A stretch of DNA of 64,000 nucleotides from Undaria pinnatifida (taxonomy: Eukaryota; Sar; Phaeophyceae; Laminariales; Alariaceae), in the NCBI GenBank assembly GCA_012845835.1, contig JABAKD010000023.1:22507108-22571107 (forward strand). Direction: 5' to 3'. Under the pieces are notes generated by a model, which ran no database searches, had not been told where the DNA came from, and was given only the letters and a program-made list of their open reading frames with translations. A program made the translations under genes and the position numbers. Position 1 is the first letter of the stretch. Each line of letters begins with the position of its first letter. Shown piece by piece: positions 22,486-32,800 of this stretch.

Positions 22486-23925
22486 CTGAAATAAGCTCCC
22501 TGTTCCTGGTGTTTCCACTATGCCGGCTGCTCGGATGTAGTCGTCGGCATCGATGTCAGTGCCGTTAAGTGGTATTATGTTTTGCCTTGTGCCGACGTTC
22601 ACTTCATGACTTGCGTAGACGGCCACCGGAGGATCATTCTTGGCGTAGACATAAATATCCAAAGTTGCGTTAGTATAGCTCCGATTACCACTCAAGATAT
22701 CAATCGCGTAGAACGTAATATTCGCGTAAGCTGTGTCGTTTACTGCGGAAAAATCGTTAAACAGGGGTCGATATCTGACGGGGAATTCTCCGCTGACATG
22801 AACTACTTCAAAAGGTGTAGACACAACGTTGCCGCCCGTGCTATTTACAAGGAAGCCTGTGATTGGCAAGGTGTCCACAAACACCTTTGGGTTGCTTGTA
22901 ACATACAAGTTTGGGGATGCCACGTCAGTATCCGAGTCGTAGACATCAAGGGCAATCTGCCACAGCTCGGATTCCGGGAATACTTCGAGGTAGCTTTCGG
23001 GTTCTCCGTAATGATCCCCCGCTTCGCCATCCTCAGCTATGTACACCGTTGAACTGTAGACACTGGGCGTACTATTCCTTATTCCCGCAGTATATCTCGA
23101 GAGAACCGTCGCTTTGGGCATTGTTTCATTGTGCATCGCAACAAAGTATATTTTGGTTCCTGCTGGCTTGAACCATCTCGAACTATCAGCCCACCGAGCA
23201 AAATCGAGCAGTTGAAGATTATGACCATCTTCCCATAACCCCAGCGTGACGACGGGATCCTGGGCCAAGTCGTAGTCCACGCGTGTGCCGTTGACGTACC
23301 ACCTAAAATAGCTGTAGTCCCGCTCCGGGAAACTTATTATTTCTTCAGTAAGCACCAAATGGAAGGCATACCCCTTTGATTCATCTGGCACAAAATCTGT
23401 GTACGTCGGGTAGTCATTACAATGGGTGCCCCATATGCTCGGGTTGGAGATGCGGATGTAATTAGCAGGAATATGGTACGCCAACTGCATATTCACCGTG
23501 TCTATACAAGATTCCGTTGTCTCTATTGTAGCGGGGTGGTTAATCGTAAGAATAGGACTCAGACAGGTGTTGGTATCCTCAGGGCAAGATGGGATGTCAG
23601 GAATATTGAGCCAGAGTTCAAGCGAGAACCCTGGATAAATATCCGGTTCTCGCAAAGCGCGGCGCAATGCAGTGGCGTTTCCTACAGAATAGGCCGCTGG
23701 CCATCCTGGATATTCGGCATTTCCTTCAATACCGACTCCGCCGATGCACGACGAGGACGACGCGTTCAGAACCAAGTCGCCGAAGAATTCCGTGGCTCCC
23801 GCAGTATCTTTGACCAAACCATCCCTGCAGGCCTCTTGGGTAAACTCGTACTGAATAATTAGCTCCGTGTTGGCTTGGTCCAAGCACCACACGAGGCATG
23901 CTGACATCGCTAACCTCACGGCCAT
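22486..23925 (-). CDS. Secreted LamG/ConA-like and cadherin-like protein, first exon (480 codons)
   Basis: The chosen ATG at 23925 gives a signal-peptide-like start (MAVRLAMSACLVWCLDQA). Residues of roughly 40-300 resemble a laminin-G/concanavalin-like fold, including FSLELWLNIPDIP and FHLVLTEE, with many N-glycosylation sequons. The C-terminal part has the cadherin-like NDPPVAV...LNGTDIDADD pattern and ends SLFQ exactly at a CAG/GTGCGC donor (22486/22485), so the gene should continue on the minus strand. No next exon is recognisable before the repeat region below 22080, so the gene may be truncated. A surface or extracellular-matrix adhesion role is inferred from domains. This is the clearest non-transposon gene here. 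Confidence 0.7.
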
Positions 23926-24387
23926 TGCGCCGTCTCTAGCGCCGCCGCACTTTCGCAGAAAGAAATAGATCGCAACCTTTGGGCTATGACCCTGTGGAAG
24001 AGATACTGCTGCAGGGTATGCATCGCAACAAAAACGGAACCCCAAAAACGATCGACCGAAAAAACGTGTAACGAATCGAAGCCTTCGAAGTCTGTAAAAG
24101 AACTCTTGTGTCTACCAGCCAGCTACTATTAATACCAACATGGCGTGCAACATGGCGTGCAAAGGCGGGCATACCCTTTGTTCGCGTGTTCCGTACCTGT
24201 AGGACCAGATGCAAGAGCGAAAATGTTTGAGCCACCTTCGTGGCAGCGCTGGTGTGGATCCCTAAGCGTGGAAGGCGGGGAGGGGGGCAATTGCCCAAAT
24301 TGGGCGAGTCCATATATATAATGTAGCGGGCCAGATCTGCTTTGCGTCAAAGATGTCGGGGGACAGCATGCATCTTCACCCCTTGAC

Positions 24388-24462
24388 AGACAGTGTCAAG
24401 GCAATTGCCTTGACAGACAGTGCCAAGGCAATTGCCTTGACAGATAGAATTGCCTTGAAAAA
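24388..24462. repeat. Tandem palindromic repeat
   Basis: The perfect 16-bp palindrome CAAGGCAATTGCCTTG occurs at 24397-24412 and 24424-24439, with half copies on both sides and TTGACAGACAGTG spacers. No gene is associated. Confidence 0.85.
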
Positions 24463-25309
24463 CAGCCCTTTTTGACAACAAATGGAAAAAAAAAATGTGG
24501 CTCTCGAGCTGTAACTCTTGTGGTAAGATTGGGTTTCAGCACAGTTGCGAAGCAGTTGGGAGTTCGGGACTGACGGGGAGTGATAATCTCGGCGGAATCT
24601 GAACCTCTGAACCTTGCCCACGGGGACATATAAGAACAATCCCCGGGTTTTCACCGTCGTATTACGGTTCGCTGTGTTTGAAAACTTGGTGCTGGCTGCT
24701 GGCTGCTGCTGCTGGCTGCTGCTGCCACACACACGACAAGGAGCGGTAGACCAGCAACGGGGATAGACAGCAAAGATACCCCGAGTCGTACGCGCCTTCT
24801 AGGTCGAAATTAAAGCGTCCCGAAGCCAGAAATCGAGGAGCATTCCACACGCCGCCGGAGAGATGGAGGTCCCCAGCAGCAAACAAGGGTGGGTGTGGGG
24901 AAGTGTGCCTTGCACGCTTGGATCCACACAAGATTCCATCGACAACCGTCTTGCCCCCCCCCCCTTGGTGTCTGGTGTCTAGAGACGCTCTGGTCATGAT
25001 CTGGTAGTGTGATCTCACCGGAGATTTCCTTCGGCGGACCACATAACTTACAATATATCATGTGCCTGTCTAAAACAACATAGAAGATCTACATGTAGTC
25101 GATGTAGACTATGTACCTGCGCGCGCCAAAACATACACAGCACGCACCCTACGCCGGCATCGTCTCCGGTGATTTGTCGAAAGCAAGAGAGTTTGTTCTA
25201 GACGCGAAGGTACTAAATGCGTCCAGGTCTTGGTCGCGGGCGCGTTTTGGGGGCGTTCGAATGAGACCCCTGCAGACCTCTCGGCTGCTACTGCCACCAC
25301 TGTATGTAC

Positions 25310-25490
25310 GACTAATACTATACTACTGCAACTACTGCTATACTACTACTGCTGCTACTATCACTACTCTACTGCTGCTACTGCTGCTACTGCTGCTACT
25401 GCTGCTACTAATGCTACTGCTGCTGCTGCTACTACTGGCTACTGCTACTGCTAATACTGCTAATACTGCTACTGCTACTGCTTCTGTACT
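25310..25490 (+). repeat. CTA/CTG triplet microsatellite
   Basis: Interrupted TACTGCTGC and TACTAC triplets over about 180 bases, denser toward the middle. The open frames across it come from the triplet period. A separate 11-bp repeat (CATGTACTGCC, three copies) lies near 25598-25630. Confidence 0.85.
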
Positions 25491-26019
25491 GCGGTACCAC
25501 AAAGTCTACATGATGCCACGTACATCTATTTAGCAGTCATTTTCTCCACGCACTAACCCGCTTCATTCAAGGGGGTGTGTGTGCAGCGCTAGGCCACGCA
25601 TGTACTGCCATGTACTGCCATGTACTGCCAGACTAAAGTAGCGCATCGCATGTTTTGATTACACGGGCCTGATTACACATACGGGTACGGTGTTCGTTGC
25701 AATGAAAAATGTCTACTGCTGTAGGTTCACACATACCGCGCCTCTCTCTCCTCCTCGTCATACTGGAGTATGTACATGTAGTCCCGTGGTGCTCCACAGC
25801 GGGTACCAATGCTGACTTGTGCCGTACTGGGCTTGTAACATGATATACTAGGCCTGATATACTGGCAGGGAAAGCAGCAGTCACGCCGCGGTGCCAACGT
25901 CAAACCCCCAGGAGGAGGTGAGCTGTTGTATATGGGCTGTGCCGTGGACGGCGGCCACTTGTTGTAGCCTGTGGGTGATTTCAAAATCCTGGCAGTGATG
26001 AAACCCGTTTATGGTCGTA

Positions 26020-26275
26020 TTCAAGGTTACATGGAGAGGCCGCTCATGTTTTGGATGGGGAATCGTAATGACTTGAAAGAGGGCATTTGGTGTTGCTACA
26101 CTGCTGTTACTATCCACCAAGACCTGTGTGCCATGGCTGGCCGCGTGGAGAGGCGGCTCATGTTTTGGATGGAGAATCGTAAGTACTTGAGTAGGCATTT
26201 GGTTGTGTTGAAAAAAGTCATTTGGTGCTGCTACTGCTATCCGCTAAGACCTGTGTGCCATGACTGGCGGCGTGT
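26020..26275 (+). repeat. Two-copy tandem repeat of about 120-130 bp
   Basis: The block GGAGAGGCCGCTCATGTTTT...GGAATCGTAA...CATTTGGT...AAGACCTGTGTGCCATG occurs at about 26033-26135 and again at about 26146-26265, diverged. No coding function is evident. Confidence 0.7.
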
Positions 26276-26296
26276 TTGCTTGCCGTGTTTGTCCAG

Positions 26297-26512
26297 GCCG
26301 CTGGTTATGTGATGTTAGACGAGGAGGCAGGGAGACTACTCCATCGCCTTGACAGCATGATCGCCAACGTGGTGGGCCAGGAAGGGAAAGGCGGCCCCGC
26401 CATGAAGACGCTGGAGGAGTTCGTCGGCACTTGTTGCTCTTGGCAAAAGGTTTTCGGCTGTCGCAGAGGCGTGGTGCCAGCTTTGTCGGGGGTCATTGCC
26501 ATGGAAGATAAG
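26297..26512 (+). CDS. Candidate internal exon, unknown protein
   Basis: Bounded by a TTTGTCCAG acceptor and an AAG/GTAGGC donor. The frame of 72 codons is balanced in composition (it starts AAGYVMLDEEAGRLLHRLD). No domain is recognised. It lies on the same strand upstream of the OTU-MULE gene, with the minus-strand IS607 element between, so it could be an upstream exon of that gene; its phase-0 end does not directly fit the phase-1 junction needed at 29094. Confidence 0.35.
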
Positions 26513-26942
26513 GTAGGCAATGCTGAGTTGATATTAGTTTTCGTCACTCTGTTCAGAAGGGGAACAGCGCTAGCAACCAGGGGAAGAGCGTTAGCGACGG
26601 CGTTGCTGCCTGTATATCCCTCCGGCATACAACAAGTTTCCATTCATGATGTGACCCGAGCCCCCCGAACCAACCCTGAAGGGACACTCCTGTAATTGAT
26701 GGTGTCTGTACGGACACCCCACCTTTGAACCCAATGTATTTACAGTATGGTTTGCCTGAATCACCGGTGTGCCGTATACAGCTTTAAATCCAAACGTAGC
26801 CAACCCTTGTCAAACAGCCTATTAAAAACGGGCCAAATTTGAAAACGAATTGGATACCGCCAGAAATTCTCATCCCCTCTGCTTCTAAAGCCTAGGGAGA
26901 GCTTCGATCTTACGCTGGACGCACATTCATGCTTAAGCTACT

Positions 26943-28292
26943 TCAAAGAGCGTATACGAGGCCCTGTGTGTTAGCACATCTAAGACTTGCGCTTGCCGAG
27001 AACGATGCTTTCCGTTGCATGGTGCTCGGATGCACAGCGCACCATGATGTTGTGTCAGCATTGACATCTCGATCTATCACAAGTCCACACTCTCTACAGC
27101 AATAAGTCTTTGCTGGACCAAGATTCTTCTTAAGGTGGCCACACCGGAAACACGCTTGTGAAGTGTACGACTCATCCTGCTCAACAACCACTTTGCTCAC
27201 AAGCCCAGCTTTGTACTTCAGCCGTTGCCTGAAAGAGAAGTGGCTCAAGTACGAGAACATCCTCTTGTTGCTGGCAGACTGCCCTGTCTTGGACACGAGA
27301 GATTGGGTGCCAATCTTTCCAACCACGATGACGTCGTATCTATCCAAAAGATGCTTGATGGTTTTCCAGTGCAGGTCGGCCACGAGATGCTTGGCTCTCG
27401 CCTGACAGCGGTACCAAGCTTTCCGTAGCTTTCCCTTTCTCTTGGAGCACGCTGCATCTTTCATCTTCTTGGTGATTGAGTTCTTCGATTGTTCCCTCTC
27501 GAAGCGGTTCCGGGTTTCGATCCCAACTTCCAGAACTTCTCCCGAGCTAGAAGAACACGTAAAAGCCGTTCTAAGACCAGGGTCGATGCCAATGACACGT
27601 GGTTCAGTAAATGTGTCGATGGTCGCCTTGTCGACCTGTACTTGTTCGGGTATGATGATGTACCACCTGCCAAAGCAGTAGGCTATCCTACAGCTTTGAG
27701 ACGGCTTGTGCCGACCAGACTCTTCCGAGAACACCTCGCTCATTTGAACTTCGAGTGAGTGTTTCTTACTTGTTCCAAAAAAAGAAACCATGTTACTCTC
27801 AAAAGAGATTGATTTCTTTTCGACCTCAATGGAATCGGGTGTGAGTCGCCTGGCCTTGAACTTCACCTCGAACGGCTTCCTCTTCTTGTAGCGGCGTCTC
27901 CCGTTGAACTTCCCCGACTTGCGCATCTTCTTGATCCTCACCCTTCCCGACCTGACTTTCTGAAGCCGAGCTTTGTACGCAGCACGAGCGCTCTTGAAGT
28001 TCTTCACAAGGTCTCGGGTAGCCGACTTCCGCACATCAGCCGGTGTCGATTTCATGCTTTCCAGTCTCGAGTTCTTGTCCGTTTCACGGGAGGTGACGAC
28101 GAGTTTATTCATAAGTAGGTTGGGTTTGGCCTTCTTGGCCTTAACGAGTCGCAGGGCTTCGTTGTAGGTTTGTCGAGCAGAGTTCGTCCATTTCCGAAGC
28201 ACTTTCTCCTGCTCCTTTTGTGGTTTGAGACGTATCTTTCTTGCCTTTGTTGTTGTACCTCCTGCTTCCGTGCAGCTTGCAGGAAAACACAT
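26943..28292 (-). CDS. tnpB: TnpB/Fanzor-like RNA-guided endonuclease (449 aa)
   Basis: The open frame extends to 28790, but the first 166 codons are an out-of-frame reading of tnpA. The ATG at 28292, inside the 3' end of tnpA, gives a family-typical protein. It has an N-terminal basic helical region (KIRLKPQKEQEKVLRKW), RuvC-I VIGIDPGLRTAF (Asp237), RuvC-II VIVVGKIG, a zinc ribbon C381-x2-C384 ... C399-x2-C402, and RuvC-III IDRDVNAD (Asp409). The usual RuvC-II glutamate position is Gly325. A glutamate stands instead just before the zinc ribbon (DESYTSQAC, Glu374), the displaced position described for Fanzor nucleases. It would cut DNA using an RNA from the element's 3' end. No stop or frameshift is seen. 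Confidence 0.88.
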   Translation of the reverse strand: MCFPASCTEAGGTTTKARKIRLKPQKEQEKVLRKWTNSARQTYNEALRLVKAKKAKPNLLMNKLVVTSRETDKNSRLESMKSTPADVRKSATRDLVKNFKSARAAYKARLQKVRSGRVRIKKMRKSGKFNGRRRYKKRKPFEVKFKARRLTPDSIEVEKKSISFESNMVSFFGTSKKHSLEVQMSEVFSEESGRHKPSQSCRIAYCFGRWYIIIPEQVQVDKATIDTFTEPRVIGIDPGLRTAFTCSSSSGEVLEVGIETRNRFEREQSKNSITKKMKDAACSKRKGKLRKAWYRCQARAKHLVADLHWKTIKHLLDRYDVIVVGKIGTQSLVSKTGQSASNKRMFSYLSHFSFRQRLKYKAGLVSKVVVEQDESYTSQACFRCGHLKKNLGPAKTYCCRECGLVIDRDVNADTTSWCAVHPSTMQRKASFSASASLRCANTQGLVYAL

Positions 28293-28797
28293 GGATGATG
28301 GCCACGAGATCTTCTGTGAGCTCTTGCTCGGAAGAACGTATGACCTGGTCTTGAACCACGATTCGTGTATTCCCCCTCTTGCAGATCCATTCGAGAAAGT
28401 CGAAAGCGAATCTACACAGTCTATCCCTGTGCGCGATAACAACTTCTTCGACACGTCCTTCGAGAACGGCGTCAAACATTCGCAGAAGGCCTTTTCTTTT
28501 GAAGTTGATCCCTGATCCGATGTCCTTGATGATCTCGTGTTCGGGATGTGTTTGTCTGAAGGATTCGACCTGCCTGCACAGGTCATCTTTTTGTTTTGAC
28601 GAGCTGACCCGGCAATATGCGATTCTTCGTCCGGTGGTTGTTCGGTGTCTGATCGCGACGATGTCATCAAACAAGTATCGATGGTGCCCTCCTGGTGTCT
28701 GAATTGATCGCAAGAGTCTTGCGATTCTCCATCGTCTCGCGGAAGTTTTGGCGACTCCGTACTTCTTTGAAAGGACCGATCCGGAGACATAATTCAT
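28141..28797 (-). CDS. tnpA: IS607 serine recombinase TnpA (218 aa)
   Basis: Starts with ATG at 28797. Residues 1-46 form a MerR-like helix-turn-helix (VLSKKYGVAKTSARRW...TPGGHHRYLFDD). The catalytic domain follows with YCRVSSSKQKDDLCRQV (nucleophile Ser65), DIGSGINFKRKGL and EEVVIAHRDRLCRF, all in the order of IS607 TnpA. The last conserved piece, IIHVFSCKLHGSRRYNNK, is followed by a tail of about 35 residues that overlaps the start of tnpB. Length is normal. The enzyme would excise the element as a circle and insert it with little target specificity. No nuclear localisation signal is obvious apart from basic C-terminal stretches. Confidence 0.9.
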   Translation of the reverse strand: MNYVSGSVLSKKYGVAKTSARRWRIARLLRSIQTPGGHHRYLFDDIVAIRHRTTTGRRIAYCRVSSSKQKDDLCRQVESFRQTHPEHEIIKDIGSGINFKRKGLLRMFDAVLEGRVEEVVIAHRDRLCRFAFDFLEWICKRGNTRIVVQDQVIRSSEQELTEDLVAIIHVFSCKLHGSRRYNNKGKKDTSQTTKGAGESASEMDELCSTNLQRSPATR

Positions 28798-29093
28798 ACC
28801 GTGTTGTTATGCTAGTCACAGACAACAAAATAAAAAGTAAGAAACAAACGCGGTTCACTTCTCCGAATGTTTACGTGTCTAATTAATTGCGCTTGGTATT
28901 GTTCGGTTTCGAATTTAGTTGACCAGTAAACCCTCTCGTGGGAAAGATCCAACATAGCTCCGTCCTTGTTTTCGCACACAACAAACGGCGTGGCATCCTT
29001 GCATCCTTGATTGCGAGCAGGCATACGACGCCAGGGCAACGATGACCCTCCCGGTTGAATTGCGAGAGACGTTTGCGGCGTTATGAGTTGCAG

Positions 29094-29806
29094 GAGACGG
29101 AAACTGTTTTTGGCGCGCATTGAGCAAGGCACTGTGGGGCTTAGACAAGTGTTTGCGTCAGCTGAAGCTTGTGGTGCTCAGTTGGAGCTCGGTGAACGTC
29201 GACGCCCTGGTGGGAGAGGGTAGCCCCCTTCATCTGAACGTTTTGTACTTCACAGCCCACATTCACGTTAAGTACGGCACCGCCAACTACGAGCGTGACA
29301 ACTACGCTGGGATGCTCATGGAGAACGTAGGATGGTTTTGCCGAAACAAAAGGTGGTGTGGCGACCTTGGTGTTGTTTTGGCTGCCGAGGCGCTTGGTGT
29401 AGCGGTGAAACTAGTGGTCCCGACAGATAAACTAGCGCGGGAGAAGGTGAAGGCAAAGGGACCGGCGAGTGGGGAGCCAGCCAAGGGGCTGGGGAAGAAA
29501 GGTTGCGATTTTGGTGACAACCGCAAATCTCGGTGGATCCAGCCAACAGACCGTACGAACATCACCTTACGTGGTGGGATGGGCAGCGAAGGGGATGTGG
29601 TGGTCGAAGAGCTCGCAATCGTGCTGACAGACGTCTGCGCACACAGCGTCAAAGAGAAAGCGCTCGCCGCTATCGCCGCGACTGATGCTGATTCAACTTT
29701 CGGCGTTGACACATGGGTGCATTTCGCGGCGATAGCGATCAAGGACCGTGCCAGACGTCCACCGTTGCCGATGCACGAAGTTGCTCCGCCGATGTTTTCG
29801 CAACAT
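29094..29806 (+). CDS. Exon with OTU cysteine-peptidase domain
   Basis: After a GTTGCAG acceptor the frame reads GDGNCFWRALSKALWG, the OTU catalytic Asp/Cys motif (D-G-N-C-F-x-R-A). About 70 residues later comes KRWCGDLGVVLAAEALGVAVKLVVP, matching the W-G-x-x-E/L...LA..LG..I.V strand of OTU enzymes. The catalytic histidine is not confidently placed. OTU enzymes cleave ubiquitin-like conjugates and also occur in some transposon proteins. The exon ends CAACAT/GTGAGT in phase 0. Confidence 0.75.
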
Positions 29807-32800
29807 GTGAGTGTCATCCGAATACCGTTCATCTGCCATGGTTCATGGCTGAGAGACGGTGCAAAGTGAGTTTGTGTGGTGCCGAAAAATCACACCATAC
29901 GTGGCACCATACCTCGTCGGCGTTTATGTCGAAATCTCGGCAATGCGTGTGCTGAGAGTACTATCCTTCCTGCTTTAACACCGCGACACATGCTGTTCAC
30001 GTCACCAATCCTCCGGCTCGTGTAGGTCTGTACCTTGAATCAAGGCAAAACAATGGAGAATATAGTTGCGCTAACCACCAATTCGTATTGTTGGCCGCCG
30101 TTTGCTTTGCTGGTTTTGTCTTGTGTAGGACGAAGCTTCCGAACAGAAGACCCGTGCTGAGCGAGCTGCGTGGGAACGGAGGCAAAATGCGGATGGCGGT
30201 AAAGAGGCGGCCGCTGCGGCGGCCGTGGCGGCCGCGGCGGCGAAAGCAAACACCAAGCAGGGGGACGACAAGCAGAAGGGTGCGGAGGACGACAAGGAGG
30301 AGGGAGGCGAAGGTGGGAAGGGGCGAGACGGAGGGGCCACCGGGGGCGATTCAGCAGAGGCAGCGGTGGAGAAAGCTCGGCAGGAGTCGGCAGAAGCGCT
30401 TCTAGCAGCTAGTGAGAAGGCCGAGCAGGCCAGAGAGGGAGCAAAAAAGGCGAAGACGCTGTATCACAAGCTGAAGCTGGTGAGTGATGGGGCGTTGTTT
30501 GTTAACCGCCGCTGTCGTGTGCTGGCGTTTGATCTTACTCGAAATTTGCTGTTTTATTTTTGTAGTTGCTGGGCCTTGGTTTCAAAAAGACCAATTTCAA
30601 TTGTTGTTGGGCCTGTCAGGTCACCGTTCGCCGTTGTTACTCGAACCAAGTTGTATTGATATCCGATTGCATATCTCCCCATCAATTACGCACAGGCTGT
30701 GACAGAGGCCCATCGACAAAGGGCTGCCGACGTGGAGCGAAACAAGCACGAGTGGGTAGGGGATACGTCTCTCGCAGACGGGCGGCTTTTACGCAAACGC
30801 GTGGCGGCGGCAAAAGCACGGCGGGGGTACGACAAGGCATGGAAAAAATTGAGAAGAACCGAGACGAGGATGGCGAAGGTGGGTGTAGTGGTTGCCAATA
30901 GAATGTCCTCGCGAAAACTGTAGTTGGCTGGCATACGGTATGTTTGAAGGGTTTCGGCGGGTATTGCAGGTTCCCATTTATTATTGCCGTGTGCCAGCGC
31001 TAGGCGCACCTGTTCGTTGCGCATGGCTTGTCATTCATCTTTCTGGGAGAAGGCAGCTTGGGTGTATGCTTGCTCGCTCATAAGCAATCTACGAGTAGAG
31101 AGGTAGGTCTGCGCGAGGTAACCATGTTTTGTACCACCTACGATGAAAGCGTCGCTAGCCGCCGTCCTACGCGCGCGCTGCAGATGTTCGGGGGGGAGGG
31201 GGGGGGGGTTGACCCAGGTAACGAGGACAGCGACTCTAGCACGACCAGCAGCAAGGCAGCCAGGAACTGGAACAGCGACGACGACTTGTCGATGGGCGGA
31301 GGTAAGGTACACGAAAGGGGCAAAGAGAAGAAAAAATTCGTGCTGTGAGCACATTGGTCAAACCAATAAAAGCTCGCTGGCTAGAGTAACGCGCGCAAAT
31401 ATGCCCTCACCCTGACTTGGTGCCAGGATATGATTCAGACGATAGCGTCCTGCCTGGACCATCGGCCGCAGGGATGGCGCGGCGCGAGGAGCAGGAACGT
31501 CACGTACAGGCGCTCCGAACCACCGCGAAGGAGGCGAAGAAGAAGCTCAACAGCCTGGTCGCGGTGAGCAACGTGTGTTGGGGTTGAAAATGCAAAGGCA
31601 AAAAGGGGAGCCCGGCCGTAGTGCTGTGCTTGGTTGGCGGGGAGCCGGTCGCACAACCGATATATCGTGTGGTGTAAGATGTGCTTCGCGCCGTTTTCTC
31701 TACATGCTATCGAACAGGCTGTAGATGAGACAGACGACGGCATTGAGGGCCCCAACGATCGCGAGAAAGCCTGCGGCGAGCAGAGAGTTGCTGCAGCGCG
31801 GGCCTGGAAACAGTTCAAGAAGGCAGAGCGAGCGCTGCGGAAGGTGTGTGTGGCTGGTGGCCTGTGGTCGAATCCCCGCTGGTACGTGCCCGTTTTGTTG
31901 GCAGCGTGGGGACTACGTTGGTCGGAAGCAGGCTCCTGAGGATGTCCCGAACAGCTTGGTTTTGGCTGTTCAAAAATAGGTTCGAGCGGTATGGGTATGA
32001 AGGTGGCGCGCTGGCCGTTAATATATAATGACTAGAGCTCTACCTTCCTGTATTGCCCTTGTTTGCACGACTCGCCACAGCTGTATCGAAATTCCGATGA
32101 CACCAGCAGCGGCAGCGAGGAAGACGTGGACTCGGATGGCACAGACGGCTGGGACAGCCAGGACGATGTCTTCTCTGACGACGGTAAGCGACGACATTTA
32201 GTATTGACCCTACAGCCACGAGTCCCAGCGCAGGAATTACCCTTTGGTTTGATGACGGGAATGGGGATGCCCCGCAGCCGTGACCATGGCGCGCAGACGA
32301 AAACCCCCTCTAAGTCGATGGCGTCTCGATCGTAGCATAAAGTGTTATCCTACTGCCCAGCCAGCCACCTATGGTGCTTTCTCAACGAACTTTTTTGTTG
32401 AGATTTGTGGAGTGGTACACGTTTTCTATACCGCGTCGTCGTTCGACTCCCCCCCATCTTCGGCGCATAATTGGAATTCAATGAACCCCAACACTTCTTG
32501 ATACCAGACGCAGACAAAGAAGACGACGACGACAAGGACCACATTCACATCGACCTAGTGAAAGATTTCTCTTTCAGCGTTGATGAGAACGACACTCCGG
32601 AGGAGACGTGGGAGAAGATTTTGGGCGGCATCCGTGCAGCCTTGCATCGTGCAGGCCACAAGGGTGCAACGTTCCGAAAAACCGGGAAAAAGGTGCCTAC
32701 CAACGTGAACAAAATAGAGCACGAGAGTATGTTTTTGCAGGGCGCCCGTGGTTGGAGCCCTAGGTAGATTAGGGTATCCCATCGTTGCTGGCGAGGGGAT

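Larger units (their letters stand above)
26943..28797 (-). mobile_element. IS607-family element (tnpA and tnpB) in a eukaryotic context
   Basis: A serine-recombinase gene followed by an overlapping TnpB-type nuclease gene, both open, is the standard IS607 arrangement. The listed interval is the coding core. True ends lie outside and cannot be fixed, because IS607 has no terminal inverted repeats and makes no target duplication. Downstream of tnpB (26943 down to about 26860) a CTCTCCC...GAGGGGATGAG segment could belong to the guide-RNA scaffold expected there. IS607 elements are known in giant viruses and in some eukaryotes by horizontal transfer; a viral route is inferred. Confidence 0.85.

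Noticed and set aside
22582..23862. Plus-strand frames opposite the LamG/cadherin-like exon
   Set aside because: Antisense shadows; the minus strand has signal peptide, sequons and a splice donor.
27163..28702. Plus-strand open frames across the IS607 genes
   Set aside because: They are antisense to two well-defined genes and contain no domain.
28293..28790. N-terminal 166-codon extension of the tnpB frame
   Set aside because: It is an out-of-frame reading of tnpA; tnpA has clear family motifs in its own frame and TnpB similarity begins only after the ATG at 28292.
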